The notes beneath the pieces are model-generated. The model saw only the letters and a list, made by a program, of their open reading frames with translations. It searched no databases and was not told the origin of the DNA. 64,000 nucleotides of DNA from Pyrocephalus nanus (Eukaryota; Chordata; Aves; Passeriformes; Tyrannidae), in NCBI GenBank assembly GCA_038380795.1, contig CM076272.1, forward strand, positions 4,274,001 to 4,338,000, read 5' to 3'. The translations under genes and the position numbers were made by a program. This document shows positions 53,301-64,000 of this stretch, piece by piece. Within the stretch, counting starts at the first letter, position 1, and every line of letters starts with the position of its first letter.

Positions 53301-54586
53301 TTACCTCCCCTCATGGGCCATTTTAGCCACTCCAGTATATTTGAAGTGGTACAGCCCTCCCACCACGGGGACTGGTGAAGTGGGATCTTATACAGGGGTA
53401 TGGCTCTTATGGAAACAGCTGTGCCAGGAGGAGGCACCTGGTGCTGGTAAACCTGTGTCCACAGTATGTTTGGAACCATCACTACTAGTCTGGCCTAAAG
53501 CACTGCCTTCTTGACCTGCCTGCTCGTCTGTGGAGAACGAAAGGCCTTAAATCTAAAGTTATACAGAAACCTATAGGCAGTGCCATGAGAGAGAATGCAG
53601 TGCTCTTTATGGATGGTATCCTAAAGGTAATTGCTCTGAAAGGTTTCCCCTTGGCAGAAGTGCCTCTCTTTGAGCAGCCCTTGATCTCCTCTCCCAGCAC
53701 ACCACACTGCTCAGGATTTGTTTGAAACACTCCGTGTCTTCCTGCAGCTCTGGCCCCTCAGCCTGTCATTACTCAGCTGTCTCCTCAGTGTGTCCTCACG
53801 GGGAGCCGTGCTGCTCATGGGAATTGAGGTTGGGACTTGTGACTTCCCAGGGAGCCAGAAGTGTTTCTGCAGGCTACAAGGGCTCAGTATGTTGGATGTT
53901 AGAGTTTTGGATGACTAATTCCTACAAAACACTGGCAGGCTTCCTTGTAAACAGCACTCCTGAGCAGCAAGTTGCTGGAAGAATGGCTTTTAAAACTCGA
54001 GCCTGCCTGGTGCCCAGATGTTCACAGCCATTAGAGACCCTGGCAGCCAGTTTTCTCATACATCCCATTCTAGCTCAGCTATTCTTATTCTGTCTCCCCA
54101 AATTCCCTTTGGAATTTCAGCTCGCCATTTGTTTCCTCCCTGCTCCCAGTACTGTTGTGGAGTTGTGCTGCCCTGTTAAACTACTGCCACACTGGACTCA
54201 GAAAGCAGCAGCATTTCTGCAACATCCAGTGAGAAATGGGAAAGGAATTCATTTAACAAGAAAGAAATGGGACAGACACCTGCCCTGCTCTCTCTGCCCC
54301 AGTAAAGCTAGCAATGTGTTGCCCACTTTTACAGCTGATGCGCCATTTTAAGCAAAAGTCATCTCAGGATTCCAACCTCCCTGCTGAAGCAGGGACAGTG
54401 GATGGGCTGAAGCCGTGGATTCACAGCATTTGCCATTCTGTAAGTGCAGGGGCCATGGCTTTAGCTGCCAGTACTCCAGGCTGAGGGAAATGTTAGCACT
54501 GAGGGTGCAGGGATGCCTGTGTGAGCTGTGTGAGGTGCTCAGTACCTTCATGGATCAGAAGTGGGTCTGCAAAATGGCAGAAAATT

Positions 54587-54613
54587 TGGGGGGGTGAAAA
54601 TAATGCCCCCCCA
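54587..54613. repeat. G7/C7 hairpin
   Basis: G7 at 54588-54594 and C7 at 54606-54612 are separated by 11 bases, with one further T-A pair outside. This gives an 8-bp nearly all-GC stem. It is more likely a chance inverted repeat than a functional element. Confidence 0.6.
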
Positions 54614-56423
54614 CCCCCCACTTCTTTGGTCAGGACTGTTGAAGCCACAGCCTAGGCATGGAAGTGCAAGAGGATTCACTCCTTTGGCCCTTACACCTGA
54701 GGTAGCCCCGTGGCCAGACCCTTCCTGCTGCCCTGGACAGAGCCACAGATGCCCTTTGCCCTCCCTTGTTCCCAGCCCCCCTTTGGGCTGCAGCTCCTCA
54801 CACACACAGCAACTGCAGGGCCAGGAGCGGTCACCAATGGCCACATTGTCTCCTGCCCCTCTCTCTTGGCTCGAGGGTAGTTTTTCCAGGGGAGCAGGTT
54901 CCTGCTTTGTTAGGAAGTGAGCCCAGACAGGCTGGCGCCAGCAGGGAGCAGGGAGAAATCTCTGCTGGGCCGTGAATGTGCTTATTCTCCTGTGTCTGCT
55001 CCGCTGGCATTGGTGTGGCTTTGCCCTTCTTATTGCAAAGTGAATCAGGCCTGTCTTGCATAACGTAACTGAATCTGGCCCGGTAACACTAACCCTGTCT
55101 TTGTCCACGTGCTTATCTCCCAACCAGGCATCAGCTCCTCCAGAGGTCCCAGCTCCGTGCCACAGCTCCCAGTCAGCAGAGCTGTGCTTTGTCACTGTTT
55201 GCCACCCTAAGATTACTGAAAAATTTCCATCTGCATCAGTGGCTCTCAGAGCCGTTTGCAGAGGTCATCCCCGCCCACCCCACCTCCAAGAGCTGCCCAG
55301 GAAACCCAGGGGTCCCAGCACTGCTGGGCACTGGTGCTGAGGCTGATGAGTGGAGGTCACACGAGTGTTCCTTGGCTGTTTGACAAGCCACCACCAGGCC
55401 TTGTGTGCAGTGACCTTCTGAGTTGCTGTGTACATGTGTCTGCACAGTGACATCCATAGCGTTCACACCTTCCTAGGAACACAGAGGAGGCTGAGGAGTG
55501 CTCAGGTCACGTGCTGCCATGAGTGTCACGTAGCACAGGCATTTTTCACATGCCTTGTAAGAGCAATGTGTGATGACAGTGCATTTACTTTACAAGGTTT
55601 TATGGCAAGGACTTGCTAGCAGATAATACCCACAGGATGGCAAATGTACCTTGAGCTGTTCCATGAACTCAAGCTAATCAGAATAATCATGAATCTTATG
55701 CTGGTTTTTCTCCCTTTGCCATGATGTAATTGCTGAGGTGCTGGCTGTGTGAGTTGCAGTGGCAGAGCACAAGGTGTCCTGGAGGAGCCTCTGCCTTCCA
55801 CTGGCCTCTCCTTGCAGGTTATTGCTGCTCTCAAATGAGACCATTTGTAGTTGTCTCAGCTCCCTGAAAAAAAGCCCCATTTTACACTGAGAAGAACTTG
55901 CTGTCCGGACATTATCAACTTAATTTTCTGCCCTTCCCACTTCCTCAGCTAATGATCACAGATCCTGACCATTTCCTAAATTGCTGGGGAGTGATTTTCC
56001 CCACTGTGAGACCTTGCTGCTGGTAACCTTGCTCAGGCAAGGTTTTACCAGTCTTGTACCAGTTCCCTGTTAAAGTCCATTTCCCACTGGAGTAATCACC
56101 TCCTTCAGATCCTTCTCCCACATGTGGGTCATTGTGAAAACATCCCAGTGTATCATCTCAGTTTATCCCAGGTTACCAACATGTCAGACTGGCTTCCTTG
56201 CTGGAAAGAGTACATGGAATCTGGAAGAACTCTGGCCGAAGTAGGTAATGTCAGATGACTAAATCCGTGCTTATTTTTCCACATGGAGCTTGCCCAGCTC
56301 CTCCAAACCACCACAGAATTAAATTGCCAGTTTAACATACGGGGGTGCTTTGAATGTGGATTTTTGGGTGTAATGTTGGGTGCTTTTCCGAGCCGTGTCC
56401 GTGAGGCCGTGTCCCGATGCTGA

Positions 56424-56711
<288 letters not shown>

Positions 56712-59700
56712 TGACCCCAAGGGGCGGTACCCTGGGAATTCATCCCAATCCATTCACTCCAACAGACCCTCCGGAAGAGACAGGTGCAAGATCAGATGAG
56801 GAATAGTAATGCCAGGGGGTGATTTTTGTTGTCTCTGCCTGCCTTTTTTAGATCAACGTTATCAATGTCACTGCTATCTGAAATCCTCAGTCGCTCTTTC
56901 CTTTCCGAGATCTTGTTTCAAACCCCAAGTGAATGTTCCAGAATGTGCAGCTTTTGTTTAGCAAGTACTCTGTTAAAAGTATCCAGATTATTCACTTCAG
57001 TGCTCATGAGTGAAGCTACAGAACAAACCCCAAAGCCCAGATCAAAGCTGGGAGCTCGGAGCAGGTTTCCCGGGTAGCTGTGGAATTAATTGCACCGTTG
57101 TTGAACTGCACAATGGAGGGCACAGCCAGAAGTGTCACAGCTGATCAGGCTCCCACTGCCACGGCAGCCACGGGTGGTGCTGGGTTTGAGGGGATGCTGT
57201 AAATCTGTGAGATGGTCAGGGCATCCCAAAAAAGCACCTTCCCTCAGGTAGTGGGGCTGGGGAAGCCATAGGTGAGGAGGTGTTACAGTCAGGGTCTTAT
57301 GGATACATTTCATCTGGAGACTAAGAGGAACTGATCCTATTCTGACCTTGCTAGGAACGGTCAGGGTAGGTGAAAGAGGAGCTATGATTCAAGTGAGGAA
57401 ATTATGGTGAGCATGCACAGTCCAGGTGAATTTTGTGTTGAGGGAGGAGGTGGGATGGCCTAGGAACAGGTTTCAGACATGGGGATTACAATGCTGGGCC
57501 ATGGAAAGAGAGCAGGGTAGAGAGGGAGAGCAAAGATGACCAGAGGCTGACTCATGCTTTGAGGATAGGGAAGATCCCAAACCACAGCTGGAGCCAAAAG
57601 AGGGGGAAAGCCCGGGAGAAGAGCATGGAGGACTGGGATGTATCCAGAGCACTGGGCCTTGTGTAGAGTTTTCCCTCTCTGTTACAGCTCAGACTAATTC
57701 TAATGGGCAGCAAGGCATGCCAAAGAGAAGGACACTGCAGCACCAGGAATGCAAGCTGATCAAATCTCTGGATGCGGAGTATTTATTCAAATGTGTTTGA
57801 AGCAGCACAGAAGTCAAGGACTGATTTGCAAACCAACCACCTGGCCAGCCTAGAGCAGCCAAGGTTACACCTGCAGCTCTGGGCACCACGGGCTTTGTCT
57901 CGAGCCAGGTCTGGAGACAAGGGCAGAAACTGACCCTGGAAGTTGGATTCCCATCAGTGCTCAGGGAAACCAGTCCCCAGGAAGCCAGCAAGGACTGCAG
58001 TGGGGGTGGCAGAGCAGCGGGAAATCTTAGAGCCCTATTGGAATGTGGAGATGTGAATGAGAGGGTTAATGGATACAGGGGAAGAGCTTTGTGACAAAAG
58101 CAGCAGATAGAGGATTTCACAAAGGGTGTATTTCATGTGTAGTGGTTTTAGCAGGTTCATTTCCCAAGTTTTTCCCCTGGGATCAAGGCCTCAGGGATTG
58201 AATACGTCTATTTTCCTCTTGCAAATGGGGCAAATGATAGCCTAAAAACAAATATGTATTTGCTTTCTGCATTCCTTCGCACTTGAATAGCCATGATTAA
58301 AATGAGGCTGCTCCGTGATTTGCAGCCCTGCAACTCAATTTAGTTCAGTCCTCATGGGACAAAGTGTCTGGTGAAGCATATTATAGAGAGAATCTCAACA
58401 AGTTTGGAGGTCGATTGGTAGAAGCAGCAATTGAGGCACCTCTGCTGAGGGCACCCGTGGGCTCTGCCTCTCTCCTCAGCACAGCTCAGCCTACAGGGAT
58501 TTTGGGAGCTGTTTTGGGAATAGCCAGAAAAAGGGGAGACGGTGAGGATGGAGGGGAACAGCAGGAACAGCAAACAGGAGAGGAGGTTGTAGCTGGTAAC
58601 TGTACTGAGAGGCTTTGCTTGGTGTAACCCTTTAGGACAAGGTTCAGGAGTGGGTTTTTGGTGAGGTTTCAGGTTGTCTAGACCTCTGCCAAACCAACTT
58701 GTTCTTCCCTTGTACAAACAGGGCTTTTGAGAAGAGGAATAAAAGCCAAGCCATGCTGTCTGTTGGCTTCAGGAGCAGGGTTTGCCTCCCTCTGCCTTGG
58801 ATTCATTGAACATTTGGACATTCAATCCCTGTCCTGTCTAAATTCACTCCCATAGCATCTCACTTCATGCTGTGCTGCTTTCTGCAAGGCAGGGAAGCTG
58901 GATGGGATCGATGATGTGCCAGGAACCATGGAGAATTTGGAGAGGGAAGTTGCCCCCTCCAGGGCAGTGCAGTGCTGAGGCTCCTGAGTACAAGTGGGGA
59001 GTTCCCTGTGGCACAGAGCACTCACACCACTGCAGGCACTGCAAGGGGCACAGCCACTGTGCAGGTCTGGCCCTGGCCTCCCTTGAAAAGCTCTGGCTCA
59101 GAACAGCTCTCTAGATCAGGCACTCTGATGTGACTGTTTGGTTTCCAGTCCCAGAGGCAAAGGTAAAAGGGACCTGTGTGTCCCATCCTGCATTGCAGAG
59201 TTATTGTGGTCACGGAGAGAGTCAGTGGCAGGATCAGCAGCCAACTCTTCTCTCTTTGGTGTTGAACTGCACAATATCTTTGCACCCAAGACTGGTGTCT
59301 GTTTGCTGCATGTGAGAGAATGCCCCTCCAGGTCCCTCCTGAAGGATTCTGATAGAAACATTTCCCAAAGTCATGCTGTGCAGTTCCATGTTATGACTGA
59401 GTCAGCCTGACAGCTTGGACCCAAGGGGGGAAGCCCCACATACCTGATCTCACCCTGTGCTCCCTACCACCCTTCTCAGCTCTGATTTTCCTGCTCATAC
59501 TTCTCAGACCTTCACTCACTCCAAGTCCAGCATTGGCTGCAGAAGTACCCCACAGCCTGCAGTAACTGTGGCTCACATGAGAGGGAAAGTGTTTCCTGCC
59601 CAGGAGAGGAATAAACTTGATGGATATGCAACTTATTTTCATGCTTTTTGCAGGTTCTCCTATTAATTTCTTTCCCTAATCCTAGAGCTCAGCTGGATTA

Positions 59701-59718
59701 GTATTTCTGTCAAGTCAC

Positions 59719-59742
59719 CACACACACACACACACACACACT
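59719..59742 (+). repeat. (CA)n microsatellite
   Basis: About twelve CA units. It can adopt Z-DNA and is probably length-polymorphic. Confidence 0.95.
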
Positions 59743-60640
59743 CTCATCCTCCCCAGCAGACTCAGTAACCTTGAGGCTGTGGGGAGGGTGATTGTGCTCT
59801 TTTCTGCAGCCACACTCCTTGGAACAGAGCAGAGACATTCTGGGCTCCTCTCCCCCATCCCAGCAGGATGCAGGCAGTGATGGGCAGTGTGCAGGGAGGC
59901 TTTGGCTCTCCGTGTCATCTCCCCAGGTACACACAGAGGAGTGACTGAGGAGAGGTGGGAATTGCTGCTGTCAGCGCTGCAGAGCCCAGCAAAGCCGTAA
60001 TCTCTCCTTCCAGATCCTCATCTCTCCTCAGGATCTCTGCTACACTGGCACTCTCTCCAGCTCTCTGCTCTGCACATTCATTGCCCTGCTCCTCCTCCTC
60101 CCTGAGCAGTTTATCCACAGCCTCTTGTTCTTAAAATATATCTGGGCAGATCCTTGCATATTCACTTGTCATTATTCTGAAGAAGCACGTGCTGCAGCAC
60201 AGTTGCAAGGGGACAAGCAGGTAACACTGAAGAGAGAGTCACTTTATAAACCCTGCAGAGCACTGGTGACATCACCTCTCAGTTCTGACACAGCCCTGCC
60301 CAACCATCAGCACAGCCCTTCTGCCCACAGTTTATCCCATGGTCTGGCTATGCAAGCACTTTGTTGTCCAACTATCAACATTTAAGCCTGAGTTCAACAA
60401 TGAGTAATTGGGGAAAATTTAGTCATTTTAAAGGCTGAAGTATAACAACTGCAATGTTCCATCTCTGTTAGAGATGTTGGACCAGTATTTGTTGGAGGGG
60501 GATTCAGACATTGCCTTGTGCCGGCAATGAGAGCTGAGAATCTGTCTGGGCTCAGGTCTCTGCTCCTTCTTAGAGTCCAACAGCACAGAGCCTTATTGGG
60601 CAGCAGGTTTAAGGAGTTATTTGGGCTGTTTCATGCTCTG

Positions 60641-60760
60641 TAATGAAACTGTGGAACTCACAGCTGCAGGGGGCTGTGGAGGTCCAGGGTTTGATTAGCC
60701 TCAGAATATTTAGACAAATTCACATGAGGAAAACCTTTCAAGTGCTGCTGATTGCTGAGG
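60641..60760 (+). mobile_element. Possible ancient CR1/L3 relic
   Basis: AATGAAACTGTGGAACTCAC, GGGGGCTGTGGAGGTCCAGG and TTTAGACAAATTCACATGAG resemble the 3' region of old CR1 copies known from turtles and other amniotes (a CTGTGGAACTCATTGCC-type block, then a TTAGACA block). It is diverged and its limits are uncertain. Confidence 0.4.
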
Positions 60761-62388
60761 TGCAGATATAGCCCTGGGTAGTGGGCATCCCTAATGTGCT
60801 TCTGTCAGAAAAGCCAGGAGGGTGAGGGCGGGAGCTGGAGTGCTCTGTGCCTCTCCTAATCCTTCTGCTCCTCCTCACCTGAACCTGCCAGACACATACA
60901 CCGGGTGAGAGGAGCCCTCAGGCTGCCCCTTCACAGCTGCCCCGGTGCTTTAGGCTGGTTTACTGCGCAGTTTGGTGTTCTGAGCTGCCTCCAGTGGGTG
61001 TGTGCAAGGGATTGGGTGCAGAGATCCGAGCTGGGGTCCTAGATGCAGGATAATCACATTATCCTGGCAACTTGCCCTTGCTGATTAGCCCCCCCTCCGC
61101 TCCCCCTCAAGCTGAGCTAATTAACCCGAGCCCAGTCCTGCACTGAAGCTGCATTAATTCTCTTGGCTCCAGGGCTGGCTTAGCCAGGGCTGCCCGGGGG
61201 ACAGCAGGGCACAGACACACTGAGGTACCTCGTGTCAGCTGCTCTGAGCCCGGAGCTGGGCACAGACTGCCGGAATTCCCACACCTGCCCTGCCACAAAG
61301 CTGGCAGTGGGAAACTTCATTACCAGTCCAGGCAGAATTTGAAGTGACATTCCCAATTGCCTGAAGGTTCTCAGGTGGCATTCCCCCATTCCTAGAGTTC
61401 AAAGGGGTTCTGTAGAAGTGCCCTCCTGAGCTAACATCCGTTCTGATGTCAGGAAAGCTGCAAAGCTCCGTACTCCTGTGGTAATAATGTGTGTGAAGGA
61501 GAGGGTACGGAGTGTGCAGCACTTCAGAAATTAAAGGTGTTTGGAAAACTTAATCAAATGCAAAATGCCATCAGATTTCCTAATTGGAAAAAGTGTGGAG
61601 AGCTTTGCTTCATCCTGCCCTGACTGCACTGGTTGTGTGTTGCCTCAGCGTGTGCAGAGGTGGCCTGAGAGCCGTTGTGTCCCACGTTGCTGTCAATCAA
61701 AGCATCTGGGGTTGATAACACGGCTTATAAATGATGTACTTTATTGATTGTGTCTCTAAGCCTCTGATGTGCCTGGGCCTGGTGTCTCAGCACTGCCTCA
61801 GGGTATTTTTTCTGTGATCAGGGGTTTCTGGCTTGCAGAGTCAGTAAGAATGTCAGACATAGGCAGTGGGGTGTTATGAATAATGAGTTGTTCATCTCAA
61901 CCAGAAAATCAGAAATTTGTGTCAACTGTTTTAAGGTTATTTAATCCTTCTCATGAAAGAATCTTGGCTTGATTATAAAATGGCAATGTTTTCTGAAAGA
62001 AAACCTAATGATGTCTTTTAAAAATGTCTCGTGGTGCATACTGCCTTACCCAAGCTGGGGTCGAGTACTTTTTATTTTTGTGTAGGAATATTTCATTGGT
62101 GAACTTGGCTTGCTTATGTTTTACTGAGAGAAGCCCCATTTTGAAGAATTAAAACATGTATCATATACTGTAGTTACAGCTCAGCTTTTGACATCTTATT
62201 TGTGAGCAGTCAGACAAGCAGTTCTGTTCAGATGATGGGAGCCTGGTCTGAGCAGTGTCTGTGCATGCACAGGGCCTGCCTGCGTTGTCAGGGAAAGGGA
62301 AGTGTTCTTGCCTCAGCAGTTCTGCAGATCCCAGTGTGGGATTTCAAACTTCATTATCAGTTTTGAAATTATTTTGGCACTTGAACCG

Positions 62389-62410
62389 CAAATAAATAAA
62401 TAAATAAATA
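62389..62410 (+). repeat. (AAAT)n microsatellite
   Basis: Five to six AAAT units, directly after GAACCGCA. Simple repeat. Confidence 0.95.
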
Positions 62411-64000
62411 CCTCACCGTGGAAGCGAGAAGCCTCCCCGCAGAGCCAGCTCTCCTGGCAGAAGGCTGCTCCCAGGAATCCTGATTTCCAATTGCACACAC
62501 TCACTGTTCCCTTGTCCCCATCCCCAGCCTTTGTCTGGTGACAGATTTCACCTCACCTCTCGTTCTGCTCTTGTGATGAAAATGCTGTTGGTCCCTTTTC
62601 CCCCCACTCTCCATATGTGCATCCAGTGACACGACCTGACATGTCCAAAATATCCTGTGATCTGAGTTTCAGGAGATTGATTGACCAGGTCCCAAAGTGC
62701 CCTGTGCTGTACTAGTGACTTATGCTGGGATGTGACCTCTCAAACCCAGCAAGCCTTTTCCTTGGGGGCTGTTCCCAGGCTGGAGGTATCCAGGGAAAAC
62801 AGGCTGTTTCCACAGCCAGGAGGTGCAGGTTCGTGCATAATACAGTCACCATTGCACCACCTTCCTGGGATGAGCAGGATTAGACCTTTTGTCTGGTCAC
62901 CTGTAAGAGCAGACTAAGGGGGCATTGCCCACAGCATTTAATGCAAAGAGATTTGTCCCAGAGCTCTTGGATCTGCTCTCCTCAGAACCCCAAAGGGAGC
63001 ACACACTTGCATTGCTTGCAGCAAAGATGGATGAGGTAAAAAAGGGTTTCATCAGGCTCACTAGTGACCCTGTTGCCACCCCCCAGCCCAGAAATGGGAT
63101 TATCTGTTCAGACAATCCTTGCCTGAACAGGTGCTGGTGAACAGCAAGGGGAGGCAGCTCTTGCAGAATGGAGGTAGCTACCAAATTGCTTCCAAAGCTG
63201 AAGAGTAGAGAGACTTGGGTTTTAAATTTAGCTCATTAATCAAAAAGCAGAAGTAGCACCAATAATGTTTGGTGCTGAGCTCGATGTGGTCTGAGCTGTT
63301 CTGGTTGAAGTGGTGTTGAAATAACCACTGGCTCCTGAACAACCTGCTGTAATTTGCTGGTACCACACTCTGATCCCCCCCAGTTCCTCCCATGCAGCCA
63401 CCTCAGCTGTCTTCCTACAGGCTCTGGATAAACTGTGGGAGACTGCAGCAGTTACAGATCTCAGCAAAATTTCAGGAAGAAGGAAGAGAAAAATTATAAA
63501 AGTGAGCAAAAAGTTATAAACCCAGCAAAGATGACACCAAAAGTGTCAGAGTGATTTTACTTTGTTACAGAACTTCACTCTTCTTCCCTTAAATCACTCG
63601 CTCCTGGAGTCCTCCTGTTACTCCAGGAGAATGTGTGTCCTGGTCATTTTGAGTAAGATATGGAATAAATCCTGAACATGGAAATGTGAATGGCTTAAGA
63701 GATAAAACCCCCCAGAACTCAGCATTGATTTGGTTTGATGATTACTCAGTGCTGTTTTACTCCTAGTCAGAGATCAGAGAAAATAAAACAGAGGTGCAGT
63801 TGTATCCCATCCAGACCTTCATGTGGTGGATCTCATGACTCGATCTTTCCCCCATGAAGCACTAAATTCCACTTGGGAGACTCCCAGCATTGGACAGGGG
63901 GGCTGCTTATGGCTCTTAATCCACTCTTCCAGGGTATGTCCTGCCAGCGTGGGGAATGCTGGCAGAGCACTGTAATCTTTCCCTGAATTCAATGTGCAGT

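Noticed and set aside
54548..55195. 215-codon minus-strand open frame
   Set aside because: No domain or known motif; GC-rich intron with long frames by chance.
58713..58725. TACAAACAGG resembling the start of HCN4 exon 5
   Set aside because: No AG acceptor precedes it and the sequence does not continue with the VEQYMSF codons.

Overview
The window is vertebrate genomic DNA, most likely from a bird. Two observations support this: many chicken-repeat-1 (CR1) non-LTR retrotransposon copies with the typical bird 3' end (variants of ATTCTGTGAT), and GC-rich coding exons separated by long introns. No bacterial or viral gene and no LTR retroelement was recognised. Only about 805 bp of the 64 kb is clearly coding.

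All recognised coding sequence belongs to one plus-strand gene, HCN4, the hyperpolarisation-activated cyclic-nucleotide-gated pacemaker channel. Three consecutive internal exons lie at 19065-19488 (S1 to S4), 48718-48879 (S4-S5 linker, S5, turret) and 56448-56666 (pore helix, GYG filter, S6, start of C-linker). Their sizes (424, 162, 219 bp), GT-AG junctions and phases join into one open frame and match what I recall of exons 2-4 of mammalian HCN4. Exon 1 (N-terminus) must lie upstream, and exons 5 onward (C-linker, cyclic-nucleotide-binding domain, C-tail) lie beyond 64000.

Layout: 1-19064 is the 3' part of intron 1, with CR1 copies, old MIR-like SINE relics and a strong CpG island at about 13605-14110. 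Intron 2 (19489-48717, about 29.2 kb) holds a 20-unit, 17-bp minisatellite (21971-22310), a GGAA microsatellite, four CR1 pieces, a second weaker CpG cluster and candidate transcription-factor sites. Intron 3 (48880-56447) and the start of intron 4 (56667-64000) are mostly unique sequence with simple repeats.

No undescribed multi-gene system is present. The points most worth a second look are the CpG island inside intron 1, the ordered structure of the minisatellite, inverted CR1 copies in intron 1, and residue changes next to the pore (Q after GYG; L and R in the turret). Repeat families and motif sites were assigned by eye from remembered consensus sequences, and human residue numbers are from memory.
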